In this document: piece by piece, positions 24,995 to 35,800 of the stretch
Numbering within the stretch: position 1 is the first letter of the stretch
Layout: every line of letters begins with the position of its first letter
From: Terebella lapidaria
Taxonomy: Eukaryota > Annelida > Polychaeta > Terebellida > Terebellidae
Length of the DNA stretch: 64,000 nt
NCBI GenBank assembly: GCA_949152475.1
Contig: OX424564.1
Location: forward strand, 31,370,165 to 31,434,164
Direction: 5' to 3'
Program-made: the position numbers and the translations under genes
The notes under the pieces: generated by a model
What the model was told of the DNA's origin: nothing
Database searches by the model: none
The model's input: only the letters and a program-made list of their open reading frames with translations

Positions 24995-25327
24995 TCACTG
25001 TCGAGCTATACTCTGTTCTTCGTCAGGAATGGACTGCACTTCTTGTGCGACCTGCGCCAGGCTACAGGGATAGCAGCACCACGTCATCACGACATCCAGG
25101 CCTAGACTTCCCTCAATTCTCTTCATCTCCCGGACTTTCTGGCGAGTGAGACTGGCGAAGACGACATTAGCCATGGGAACCAAACCCAGGAGACCGTAGA
25201 CGACGCAGTTGTCTCCGACTGCTTCAGCGTTTTTGCCCGCAGTGTAACATGGCAGTAAATACGTCACGATGCATATCCCGCAATTGTCGAAACAACCACA
25301 CAAGCCATGGCTCCATACCCCGGACAT
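24995..25327 (-). CDS. PLAC8 (placenta-specific 8 / cornifelin) family protein
   Basis: A 110-residue single-exon frame, the usual length for the family. The PLAC8 domain covers nearly all of it. An N-terminal Cys-rich segment at 10-30 (CGCF, CGIC, then PCYTAGKNAE) leads into a hydrophobic middle (VVYGLLGLVPMANVVFASL, 42-60). The basic RQKVREMKRIEG follows at 62-73, then the hallmark CCYPCSLAQVAQEV at 84-97. Relatives in animals and plants are small membrane-associated proteins, variously linked to cell-size control, metal or calcium handling and differentiation. The exact role cannot be read from sequence. The start is the only Met before the Cys motif. It is a lone gene between cGLR-B and a repeat element. 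Confidence 0.92.
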   Translation of the reverse strand: MSGVWSHGLCGCFDNCGICIVTYLLPCYTAGKNAEAVGDNCVVYGLLGLVPMANVVFASLTRQKVREMKRIEGSLGLDVVMTWCCYPCSLAQVAQEVQSIPDEEQSIARQ

Positions 25328-26084
25328 TTTACTGTTCGAATAGCAAATGTCGTTGCTCGGTCAATTTTAGACTCGCAAATGTTTTTCTTTTATTTTTCAC
25401 CAAAACGATTTTCTAACACAAAATATGATAAATCAGTGTACGTAACTATTTCTTTTCGGAGACACTGATCAGCTTTCCTCTGTCAATTGAGCTCGTTTGT
25501 ACGATATGTTCTCTTCTCTATTCACAGGCGATATCTTAATTTCCTACCCGTAAACAAACTTATATTATTTATTTAGTCCAAACTCGTGACAGTCATGGAG
25601 TCATTTGACCATATCATTTGATCAATTTTGTCACGTGACTAATTATCAAATTCTAGAAATGGTCGTTTTCCATCACAACTGGTGCTGGTGAAAATTACAT
25701 GGGTAAATAGATCTAGATACGACGTAAGTGGCAAGACCAGAGGAGCAAATACCTCATGACTCTGCCCTAATTACACCGAATTCGTTGGCTTGCACCGACG
25801 AAAATTTCGTTGCCGATTATAACTTTGAAATTGTGATCCCACAAAATGCTCTAACACTGCTATCGTTGCTTACTCCAGTACTTTTTACTGTGGAATTTCC
25901 AATTGTATATATAAATTTTAGATCACATCAGATACTGAGTATGCATTCAATAACAAATAGGCACAGTTGCATCACCATTAGTACAGTATGTACAAACATA
26001 ATATATTTTATTCAACCTCTGAATAGCTTATTCTAAAAGGATACAAAATTATTATTATATATATAGATGCTGCTGTGAAATATC
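25328..26084. other. intergenic, no gene recognised
   Basis: Upstream flank of the PLAC8 gene. Only short open frames without recognisable domains. Confidence 0.4.
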
Positions 26085-28125
26085 TGGACGTCAAGGCCTG
26101 AAGATGCCTTGGGGCATTTCGTGTGAGTTCTATTCCTACCTAACATATACTGAGTACCTAAGAGACCGCGTCTAGAACCATGATGACTCTGAAACTGTCC
26201 GTGGTCAAAGTTTAAGTGACATACCCCGCCCTTAGACATCTTTGCGTTTCGCTCTACGACGGACCGTTTCTGAGATACGGCAAACAGGAAGTGCTGAGTC
26301 GGCGAAAAAAAAATCGACACCAGAAGTCATCTCGACCCAAGCTATCCTCTAGACTAGTTAGTCTAGTGCCAGGAGACCGAAATTAAGCTCCGTTTCGCTG
26401 TACGACGCACCGTTTCCGAGATACAGCCAAACAGGAAGTGCCGAGTCGGTGAAAAAAAAATTTCACACCAGAAGAGATCTCGGCCCAAGATACCCCCTAG
26501 ACTAGTTTGTCTAGTACCAGAAGGCCGGAATTGAGCTCCGTTTCCCTGTATGATGCACCGTTTCCGAGATACGGCCAAACAAGAAGTGCCGAGTCGGAGA
26601 AAATGAATTCGACACCAGGGGTCGTCTCGACCCAAAATACCTCCTAGACTAGTTTGTCTAGTACCAGAAGGCCGAAATTGAGCTCCGTTTCGCTCTACGA
26701 CACACTGTTTCCGAGATACGGCCAAACAGGAAGTGCCGAGTCGCGAAAAAAAATTCGACACCAGGGGTCGTTTTGACCCAGGATACCCGCTAGACTAGTT
26801 TGTCTAGTGCCAGAAGACCGGAATTGAGCTCAGTTTCCCTGTATGATGCACCGTTTCCGAGATACGGCCAAACAGGAAGTGCAGATTCGGCAAAAAAAAA
26901 ATTCGACACCAGGGGTTGTCTCGACCCAAAATACCCATAAGCCTAGTTTGTCTAGTGCCAGGAGGCCGGAATTGAGCTCCGTTTCGCTCTACGACGCACC
27001 ATTTCCGAGATACGGCCAAACAGGAAGAGCTGAGTCGGCGAGAATAATTTCGACACCAGGGGTCGTCTCGACCCAAGATACCCACTAGACTAGTTTGTCT
27101 AGTGCCAGGAGGCCGAAATTGAGCTCCGTTTCGCTCTACGACGCACCGTTTCCGAGATACGGCCAAACAGGAAGTGCCGAGTCGGCGAAAAAAAATTCGA
27201 CACCAGGGGTCGTCTCGACCCAAGATACCCACTAGACTAGTTTGTCTAGTGCCAGTAGGCCGAAATTGAGCTCCGTTTCGCTCTACGACGCACCGTTTCT
27301 GAGATACGGCCAAACAGGAAGTGCCGAGTTGGCGAAAAAAAATTCGACACCAGGGGTCGTTTCGACCCAAGATATCCACTAGACTAGTTTGTCTAGTGCC
27401 AGCAGGCCGAAATTGAGCTCCGTTTCGCTCTACGACGCACCGTTTCCGAGATACGGCCAAACAGGAAGTGCCGAGTCGGCGAAAAAAAATTCGACACCAG
27501 GGGTCGTTTCCACCCAAGATACCCACTAGACCAGTTTGTCTACCCACTAGACCAGTTTGTCTAGTGCCAGGAGGCCGAAATTGAGCTCCGTTTCGCTCTA
27601 CGACGCACCGTTTCCGAGATACGGCCAAACAGGAAGTGCCGAGTCGGCGAAAAGAAATTCGACACCAGGGGGCGTCTCGACCCAAGATACGTACTAGACT
27701 AGTTTGTCTAGTGCCATGAGGCCGAAATTGAGCTCCGTTTCGCTCTACGACGCACCGTTTCCGAGATACGGCCAAACAGGAAGTGCCAGGAGGCGAAAAA
27801 AAATTCGACACCAGGGGTCGTCTCGACCCAAGATACCCACTAGACTAGTTTGTCTAGTGCCAGGAAGCCGAAATTGAGCTCCGTTTCGCTCTACGACGCA
27901 CCGTTTCCAAGATACGGCTAAACCGGCAGTGCCGAGTCGGCGAAAAAAAATTCGACACCAGGGGTCGATTTGACCCAAGATACCCCCTAGACTAGTTTGT
28001 CTAGTGCCAGGAGGCCGAAATTGAGCTCCGTTTCGCTCTACGACGCACCGTTTCCGAGATATGCATGAAAGCCTCAAGGATGAATCAGCAAAAATTCTTC
28101 GGGCCGAAATGCCCTAATAAATAGC
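26085..28125. mobile_element. tandem-core element with about 12 units of ~147 bp
   Basis: The left end is GACGTCAAGGCCTGAAGATG followed by CCTTGGGGCATTTCG. The right end is CGGGCCGAAATGCCCTA, whose inner part is the inverted copy of GGGGCATTTCG. Between them lie about 12 tandem units of about 147 bp. Each unit has the palindrome-like CTAGACTAGTTTGTCTAG, then TTTCGCTCTACGACGCACCG, and a poly-A before TTCGACACCAGGGG. The layout (hairpin-bearing ends, core repeats) resembles Helentron-associated or pearl-like elements of invertebrates, by analogy only. The unit length is a multiple of three, which gives a spurious 335-residue minus-strand frame. Confidence 0.75.
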
Positions 28126-28440
28126 GTAATATTTTCGACTGTATATAACTTTAAATCCAAAGTGTGTTGGCAATGCCACGTCATGCTTATTGAATTCAAA
28201 TAATGTTACATAGACGCTGGGATGCTTAATATAAAAATTTCGAAACTTAGTACACATTTATTACAAAATATCCGACAAATAATCACAATGTGTTTATGAA
28301 CAAAGCGCACTGTCTGATTATTCCGCACATTTCAGTAATCTACTGACCGTTCAGATTTTATTGACTGTCTGTAAATTTTTCTCATCATTACACAAATGTA
28401 CTGGTATAAGCAAAAAATAGTTCATCCAGTTCACATGACA
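28126..28440. other. 3' flank of TMEM42
   Basis: No gene. On the minus strand AATAAA at 28357-28362, about 80 bases past the TMEM42 stop, is a candidate poly(A) signal. Confidence 0.4.
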
Positions 28441-30620
28441 TCAGCTCGTTTTTCCATGTGGTTTCCTGGAATCAGTCGAAGTTTCGTCCAATTGAGGAGA
28501 TCCGTGATGTATGAGAACTAGACCAATCACAATGAAGGATGCACCACAAAACCAGGTCAAGGTCATGGTCTCGCCAAACAACAAACAACCAATCACAGCC
28601 TACAACAGATAGTCGAGGTAGTGTTATATGACAGATACTGGATACTCATTTTCACGCAAATGTGTGCTCATTTTTTAGTTCTCACAAATACATACGGTAC
28701 AGAAAATGTTCGTTCCACTGTTGGTCACCGTGGCAACTAATGTCGATGAGCAGTGTTGTAATGATTTCACGAAAAGTGTCCACATCAAAGCATTGAATAT
28801 GAAGATCATCGCGAAGCAACATAACCTCACATATGTCAGTATCTGAAATAATTGGTCACTTGCATTTTTTTTCGACATAAATTCAATATAACATGATAGT
28901 GGCAAAGTACTTAACGCAAAATACTGAAATATGAAATATTAGCTCAAGGGCTGAGAAAGGTTACCAGAGAAATGTTGTGTAAAACCTCAACTTTTTCACC
29001 AAAATTGCTATTTCGACCTTTCAAGATCATTTAAGGTCAAATTCAAGGTCACCTGTAAATTCGCCAAATATATGACTTCCTATTTGAATGTGCAGATATT
29101 TCAGCTCTATCTTGAAGTGTTCTAGGAGTTTACTCCATACAGCTCCCATTACGAAGGAAAAGTGAGGTCGATGTCAAAATCAAGGTCATAACAATATTCA
29201 CTGTATATCATTTCCTATATGTTCACAATAGATTCCTAAACTGTAAATTCGATAATAAACAATTTTGCGAACCATCGGCCATTTGGTGCTCTGACCTTGA
29301 GAATAAGGTCAAGTTCAAAGTCATAAGAATATTCACCATATATCATTTCATATATGTAAACAATCTATTCCCAAGCTGTAAAGACGATAATGAGTGACAT
29401 ACTAGCCGTTTTGTGCTTCACCCTCGAAAAAAGGTCAAAGGTCAAGTTCGAAGTCATTAAAATATTCGGCATTTATCATTTCCTGTATGTCCACAATTTA
29501 TTCCCGAGCTGTAAATTCGATAATAATCGAGATATTAGCTATTTTGTGCTCTGACCTTGCGAATAAGGTCAGATGTCAAGTTCAAGGTCATCAGAATATT
29601 CAGAATATATCATTTACTATTTGTGCACAATTCCTACATGTAAGCTGCAAAGTTTTGTGCTCTGACCTTGATAATGAGGTCCAAGGTCAAATTCAAGGTC
29701 ACGAAAATATTCAGCATATATATCCTTTCCTATATGTCCCCAATTGATTCCTAATCTTTTATCTCAATAATTAGGAAAGTGTGTCCCATAAAGCATAGGA
29801 GAATTTAACATTTGGGATCTGTCAAAAAAATCAAAATGGCTGCCACACGCAGACCGGCGATTCAGGGGCAACGAAAGTTATACACATCACACATATAAGG
29901 GCAATCTTCTGAAACAAAAATCTCAAAAACTGTTCAGACAGTTTTTTAGATAATGGCTGTCAAAGTGAGAAATTGGTCGTTTTTCGTTGAAAAAAGGCCC
30001 CCATTTTGAAGAAAATGTTAAAATACAAAAAAAAATCTACCTCTTGAAATATTTTAGGTATTTTTGTGCAAAATTTCTGAAAAATTGGACAGTAAACTTC
30101 AAAGATTAAAAATGCTCATGACGAAGGACGCAACGCCATACCAATAGGTTATCCGATCATTGATCCAGTAAACTAGAAACACTGGCAGTTCACAATTCAC
30201 GTAGGGCCTAGTATATATTCATTTTAATGCTATAAGCCTACGAATGTACATTTACTAAGCAAATATGGACAATATCACAAAAGAAGAAAGACTTACTGAT
30301 ACGCATAATTTTGAAGAATCTATGACCAAATCTTTCCCCGTAGCGCCTTTGAAAGCGTCCACTGTCCGGCCACAGACGTCCTGGGCTGAGTCCGCGGCTA
30401 GGGCCAGTTTACCCGCTGAGGCAGCGAGGGCGCCACATAGCCCGGCACAGGCAGCCAATGTTTGTCCGACAACTCGTGATACAGGGGCTTCGCTTTTGTG
30501 TGTGGATAAGGTTTCATTGCCATGATCTTCTGGGTTTGACTCTCTCTTCGGTCGTTGTTGATTTTTCTGTTTCCTCATTTTCCAAGACTCCGAAGGACTA
30601 TTGTTTAAAAAAGTCAACAA
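28441..30620 (-). CDS. TMEM42: TMEM42, EamA-like multi-pass membrane protein (three exons)
   Basis: Exons 30620-30297, 28842-28696 and 28599-28441 are all bounded by GT/AG and joined in phase 0, giving 209 residues (195 if the second Met, at 30578, is used). The family pattern is clear. Exon 1 has a basic tail, then a small-residue helix, AACAGLCGALAASAGKLALA (about residues 56-75). Exon 2 has FNALMWTLFVKSL and CSSTLVATVTNSGTNIFCT. Exon 3 has LLFGETMTLTW and GASFIVIGLVLIHH, then a polar tail. Human TMEM42 has the same order: a helix, a NxLMW motif, an LFGE-like motif and a final helix ending in LIH. It belongs to the drug/metabolite transporter-like fold; substrate and role are unknown. Intron 1 (28843-30296) is almost filled by a mobile element. 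It is divergent from EMC8. Confidence 0.9.
28940..30176. mobile_element. Helitron/Helentron-like non-autonomous element in TMEM42 intron 1
   Basis: Begins near GCTCAAGGGCTGAGAAAGG and ends in GACGCAACGCCATACCAATAGG, a weak stem and CTAG. The interior has repeated AAGGTCAAATTCAAGGTCA-type blocks. The same ends occur in the larger copies at 34.25-37.07 kb. A 3' stem followed by CTRR, no clear target duplication and tandem core blocks point to Helitron-type elements; this is inference. Confidence 0.6.
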
Positions 30621-32830
30621 ACCAATTTCTCAATAGATACCCCTATACAGAAGCATAAGATATCGATCGATGAAAATCCCTAATTGGCACATAACAAAAT
30701 TGACATTTTAATTTCATACCAGTATCTACGTAGACTACAGCCTGAGCGACGCGGAGCTCGCGTCGCTCAGGCTGCGTAGACTATACATTGTGCATCCTAA
30801 ACGGTTCCGTAGTTTATGTATTGTACCGTGCCGTAACTTTATGCTTCGTGTATATGTGTTTCAATGGGCCACGATTGGCATTCACGAAAACAGCTGATAT
30901 TCATCAAAACAAGCATGAACTCACGAATAATATTATTTCAGGAGTCCCTAGGTAGATATTTCATTCCCATATACCTGTAAATTCCAGGCCCTACTGGTTT
31001 ATTTGCAAGTATAGATAGCAACGCCCCCGGAATGCCGGCGATATTTGTTTGGCTACAATATCGGTACGCGACAGCGCGACGCCAGTTATACTAGTTGACC
31101 TCGGCGTGGGGTCTGAGGCCTTCTCAAGGACCCCAGAAGCCAGCGGGTATTAAAGCTTGTTTATCCCATAATAAAACATTGTCACCTCACATATTTTATG
31201 TCACAAAACTTAGTTAATGATTAATGACACTCAATGGTATAATTAACATTATGACTTCTGACCAACGAGTGTTGACCTTGTACTGTAAATGCACCTTTGA
31301 ACATATTCCTGAGTCACAAATTTTTTTGGTATAATATATTGTGGGGCTGGCCACTAACCACCCCCAAACCCCCCCCTCTCCGCCCTCCACCTTCGGTAAA
31401 AAAATATCAAACGAGTATATTAAACCCTCGGTCTGACAATGATCTAACCTGTTTGTAGCAGGAAATGCAGGCTGTGTCCTTTGCTTGTTGTGGGAAACTG
31501 AACTCTGTCCTCCTTCACGTGCTGACTTTATTCCATGAAGTACATGTGAGTGCATAACCACATTGTCTATAGCTTCTTACTCTTTCTTTTGTCTCTCTTC
31601 CTATTTTTTTCACGCGCCCAATTTTGAGCGCAGGATCACAGGGGTCAAGCAAACCTGAATTATTCGGAGGAACATTCGCGCCCCTGAATTATTCGGAGTG
31701 GGGACGTGAGATCTTTGGAGGAAAACGTGACAGTAGGTTCTGTCACCATAGATATGGGTATTATGGGATTAGATCGGTATGGGATTAGAGCGGTTTATAG
31801 AAGTATATAATAACTAGACGATTCGGTCGCCGACGACCGCGTGGGTGTATCCCCCTGATGCCCTATCATCACTGTTGCCCAAGCTATGTTAATTCAGACA
31901 AAATATCATTTACTACTGGGTCACTGTCTTTCATCAATGTCATCATAATTAAGTATCTTTATTCCATGCAATAATAGTAACGATTGAAATATTTGTAAAC
32001 TTATTTCTTATCAAATATTCTCAGAGAAGCTTTTCACCAGATTGGAATATGAAACCCGATCCCCAACATTAGAGATTGATAGGTGCCACGACCGTACCAC
32101 ATTACTTGTAGGCCTATGTGTTCATATAAAAAAAAATTAAATCGGATTAGAAAAGTGACCTGTAGAGCGCTCGCAAGAAACTGTCTGCGGCGGACGCGGC
32201 AATCGCAACTCCATAGTATCCGCCGACCTTCGTTCGGGGGATACCATAAGGTAAATGGTCTGATAACGTGTTTGAGGCAATCGTCCTGTCTGTCTTTCGG
32301 CTAATGATATGATAGTGGTGGAATTCCATGTTACGTTTGCTATGAATGTGGTGGATGTTTCTGTGAACTTAAACCCCGCAGCTCACACACACACTACCGA
32401 TTGGCTCAAGGGTTTGATCCTGGGTATAATGATGCGATCATATCGAGTTAAAGTCAAGTTCATCCATCAGTGAAACACGCTTTTTGGCCGTAGTTTTGTT
32501 TCGGATACTCGGATCATCTTGAAATTTTGTGCTTCTCTCGTGCTTCTCTCGTGTTTCACTGATGGATGAACCTGAGTTTAGGCCTACATTTTTGGGGCAC
32601 CGTGCAAATGTTCCGATTTTGTAGCCTCATAAAAGGAAGAAAAATTATATATCCCATGTGCAAATATAGAAACACAAATATTATTCGAACTTTTTGATAT
32701 GGTGGTACATTTTTTTAAAAAATATTTGTTGCTAAAAATAGTGAAGTGTGAAGCTAATTCGATTTGTTTTCCATTTATCCAAGTACCGTCACCGTACCGA
32801 AACTGATATTTGCTGCGGATCACATCAAAA
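30621..32830. other. intergenic between divergent TMEM42 and EMC8
   Basis: No gene. It holds two fold-backs. At 30739-30776 the 16-base arm CAGCCTGAGCGACGCG is followed after 5 bases by its exact complement. The second runs from about 32460 to 32573, where TTCATCCATCAGTGAAACAC is repeated inverted with a loop of about 70 bases. A C-rich tract lies near 31363-31390. The region must contain both promoters, but none is obvious. Confidence 0.5.
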
Positions 32831-35800
32831 ATGGCAGAAATCACACTGAACGATCGTGCTTATTGCAAAATTATTTTGCATACGGCCAGATATCCCCACT
32901 GTGCCGTGAATGGATTGTTAATTGCTGAAAAGCCGAAGAACAAAGATGTGAAAGGGTTGAAAATAGTAGATGCGATTCCTCTGTTCCATTTGACTCTAAC
33001 ACTCGCGCCGATGATGGAAGTGGCGCTGACTCAGGTGACGTACCGTAATTTCCCGCATACTAAACACTGTTCAACACCACATAGATTCTAATCTGATAAT
33101 TCAGAACTTTTTTTGGAACGCCGGTCATGGGGTATGACTGCACTATCATGAAATAGTCCCCACTACATTATGACGAGGCTTATTCAGTTAAAATCTAAGA
33201 GTAGATCTATACTCTGATTTTTCTAACTTGTTTACACCGGTTTTTGACGATATCTTTGGGGTGCTAAATGGTATCGTTCTATAACTTGGCATACTTCATC
33301 TCGGAGACAAACGGTAATTTTCTACCATATTTCAGACTTCTATCGCAAATATTGAAGAAGTTGGCAATCTACCCCAATGTTAAATTTAAGCCAAAAACGG
33401 GATCTCGAGAGTGAGCTTATTCGAGGATTTGATCCTGTTTATATCCACCAGGATTCAAAGTACAGTGTACTCTGCCGAAACCGGCTCTTGTACATACCAG
33501 AATTTTGTCCATACCTAGCACTATTCACGGGCAGAGCCCTATTCAACCACAGGCTAAAATGTTTCAATCTAAGATTTGGCGCCAAAAGTCCCAAAAGGGG
33601 ATATTTCCCGAATTATGACATTACACCCATCATCAGCTGATTGCATGATGCTCCCTGATTGGCTAATTTGAGTGGCAGCTTTGTAGCGTGACAAAACTGC
33701 ACCGTGATGACAATGTACTAGTAAACAAACAGCTGTCAAGTGACAAAGTATGGGATTTACTTAAAATTGAGGGACATAAATCGTTGGAAACAACTGAGGG
33801 GGGAAGAAAATGATACACAGTGTGTATTTCATGCATTCAAAACATATTTTGTTCTGAAATAAGTTCACAAATCCTGACCCACTGTGACAGGGTGTCAGGT
33901 GAAAACCATTGTCGGCTCAGGAAGGGACTAGCACTTAACGTAGTCCGCTACAAACAGTGAGGTAACGGAGAGTCAAAATTTGAAGGTCATTCCTTGAATA
34001 TTATCTCTTCAAAATGACATTATTTTATAGAGTAAATGATCAGCAGCCTAATACTGAAAAGAAAATAGGGGGTCACCGTGCTTGTTTCTTCTACATGTTC
34101 GATCAAAATCACACATATTTACCTAAAATGACATAAATTCTGGCATTTTTGCACATTTTTTGTCCATATTCACATCTTGCATCGTGTTTTCCGTGCGAAC
34201 GGATACGGTGACCCCCTATTGTCTTTTCAGTTTTAGAAAACTGAACAGTTACTCGCCCAAGGGCTAAGATAGGTTACCGGACAATTTTGGTTTCAAGCAT
34301 TGTAGGTGACAGATGATTTTGAGATTTACCAGTCAAATTCATCTTTGTGAATCTCAATGTCACCATCAGGTATGCTGCATATGACTTCGTATGTTTATAA
34401 TACAAACATATAAGTTTTATCAACAAGTATTTCGTGTGTATAGGCCAATTTCAGATTTTGAGATTCGCCCTTCAAAGTTAAGGTCAAGTTCAAGGTCACC
34501 AAAAAATGTGCCATTTATACATGACTTTTTTTACAGGCTTATACACAATCCTAACCTGTATGTGCAAAAGTTTATGCTTCAGAGGCCACTTTCAAGATTT
34601 CAAGTCAGACATTTAGCACTCAAGGTCATCCAAGGTCAAAATCAAGGTCATCATTAGTTGTTCCATATATGACTTCCTATATGTTCATAATGCAAGCTCT
34701 ATCTAAATGCATTTCATCTGTAGAGGCAAATTTGGGCATTTTTTCACTCAAAAATGGCTGTTTTGACCTTTCAAGGTCATCAAAGATCAAATTCAAGGTC
34801 CTCTCGCAACTCGCTATATATGACTTCCTATTTGAAAGTGCCAATATCTAAGCTCTATCTTCAAGCGTACTATGAGTACAGTCCTGGCAGCTCCCATTAT
34901 GAAGGAAAAAAGTGCCGAAAATTTTCCAAGTCCAAAATTTTTTTCAAAGGGTGAAAATTTTGTTGTTGTCTAGAAATGACCCAAAATGAATAGTAACGCG
35001 ATTTGGGGCAAACAAAATTTTTTTCGCCGACCCGTCAAAATTTCAAAATTGCCGCCACACGGAGACCGGCGATTCAAGGGCAACAAAACTTATAAACATC
35101 ATAAAGGTACATAAGGAGAATATTTTGAAACAATAATCTCAAAACTGATCAGACAGTTTTCGAGAAAAGACAGGCCAGGTGCAAATTCGAGCATTTCTCG
35201 ACCCAAAAATGGCTGTTTTGACCTTTCAAGGTCATCCAAGGTCAAATTCAAGGTCACCACACAAGTCGCCATATATGACTTTCCATTTGAAAGTGCCAAT
35301 ATCTAAGCTCTATCTTCAAGCGTTCTATGAGTACAGTCCCGGCAGCTCTCATTATGAAGGAAAAAAGTGCCGAAAATTTTCCAAGTCCAAAATTTTTTTC
35401 AAAGGGTGAAAATTTTTTTTTTGTCTAGAAATGACCCAAAATGGATAGTAACGCGATTTGGGACAAAAAAAATTTTTTTCGCCGACCCGTCAAAAATTCA
35501 AAATGGCCGCCACACGGAGACCGGCGATTCAAGGGCAACAAAACTTATACACATCATAAAGGTACATAAGGGGAATCTTTTGAAACAAAAATCTCAAAAC
35601 TGATCAGACAGTTTTTTAGAAATTAGCCCAAAGGCTAAGATAGGTTACCGGACAATTTTGGTTTGGCCATGGCAGCATTGGCAGGTAACAGACCTTGAGA
35701 TTTACCAATCAAGGTTCGCAGTGTAAACATATGACCTTGGGATTTACCAATCAAGGTCATCCGTATGAACTTCGATGTAACCATTACATGTACGTGTGCG

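Noticed and set aside
26804-27811. 335-residue minus-strand frame of repeated LGTSCLAVSRKR-like units
   Set aside because: It is the ~147-bp satellite read in phase; the unit length is a multiple of three. Neighbouring arrays break at once and there is no splice or start context.
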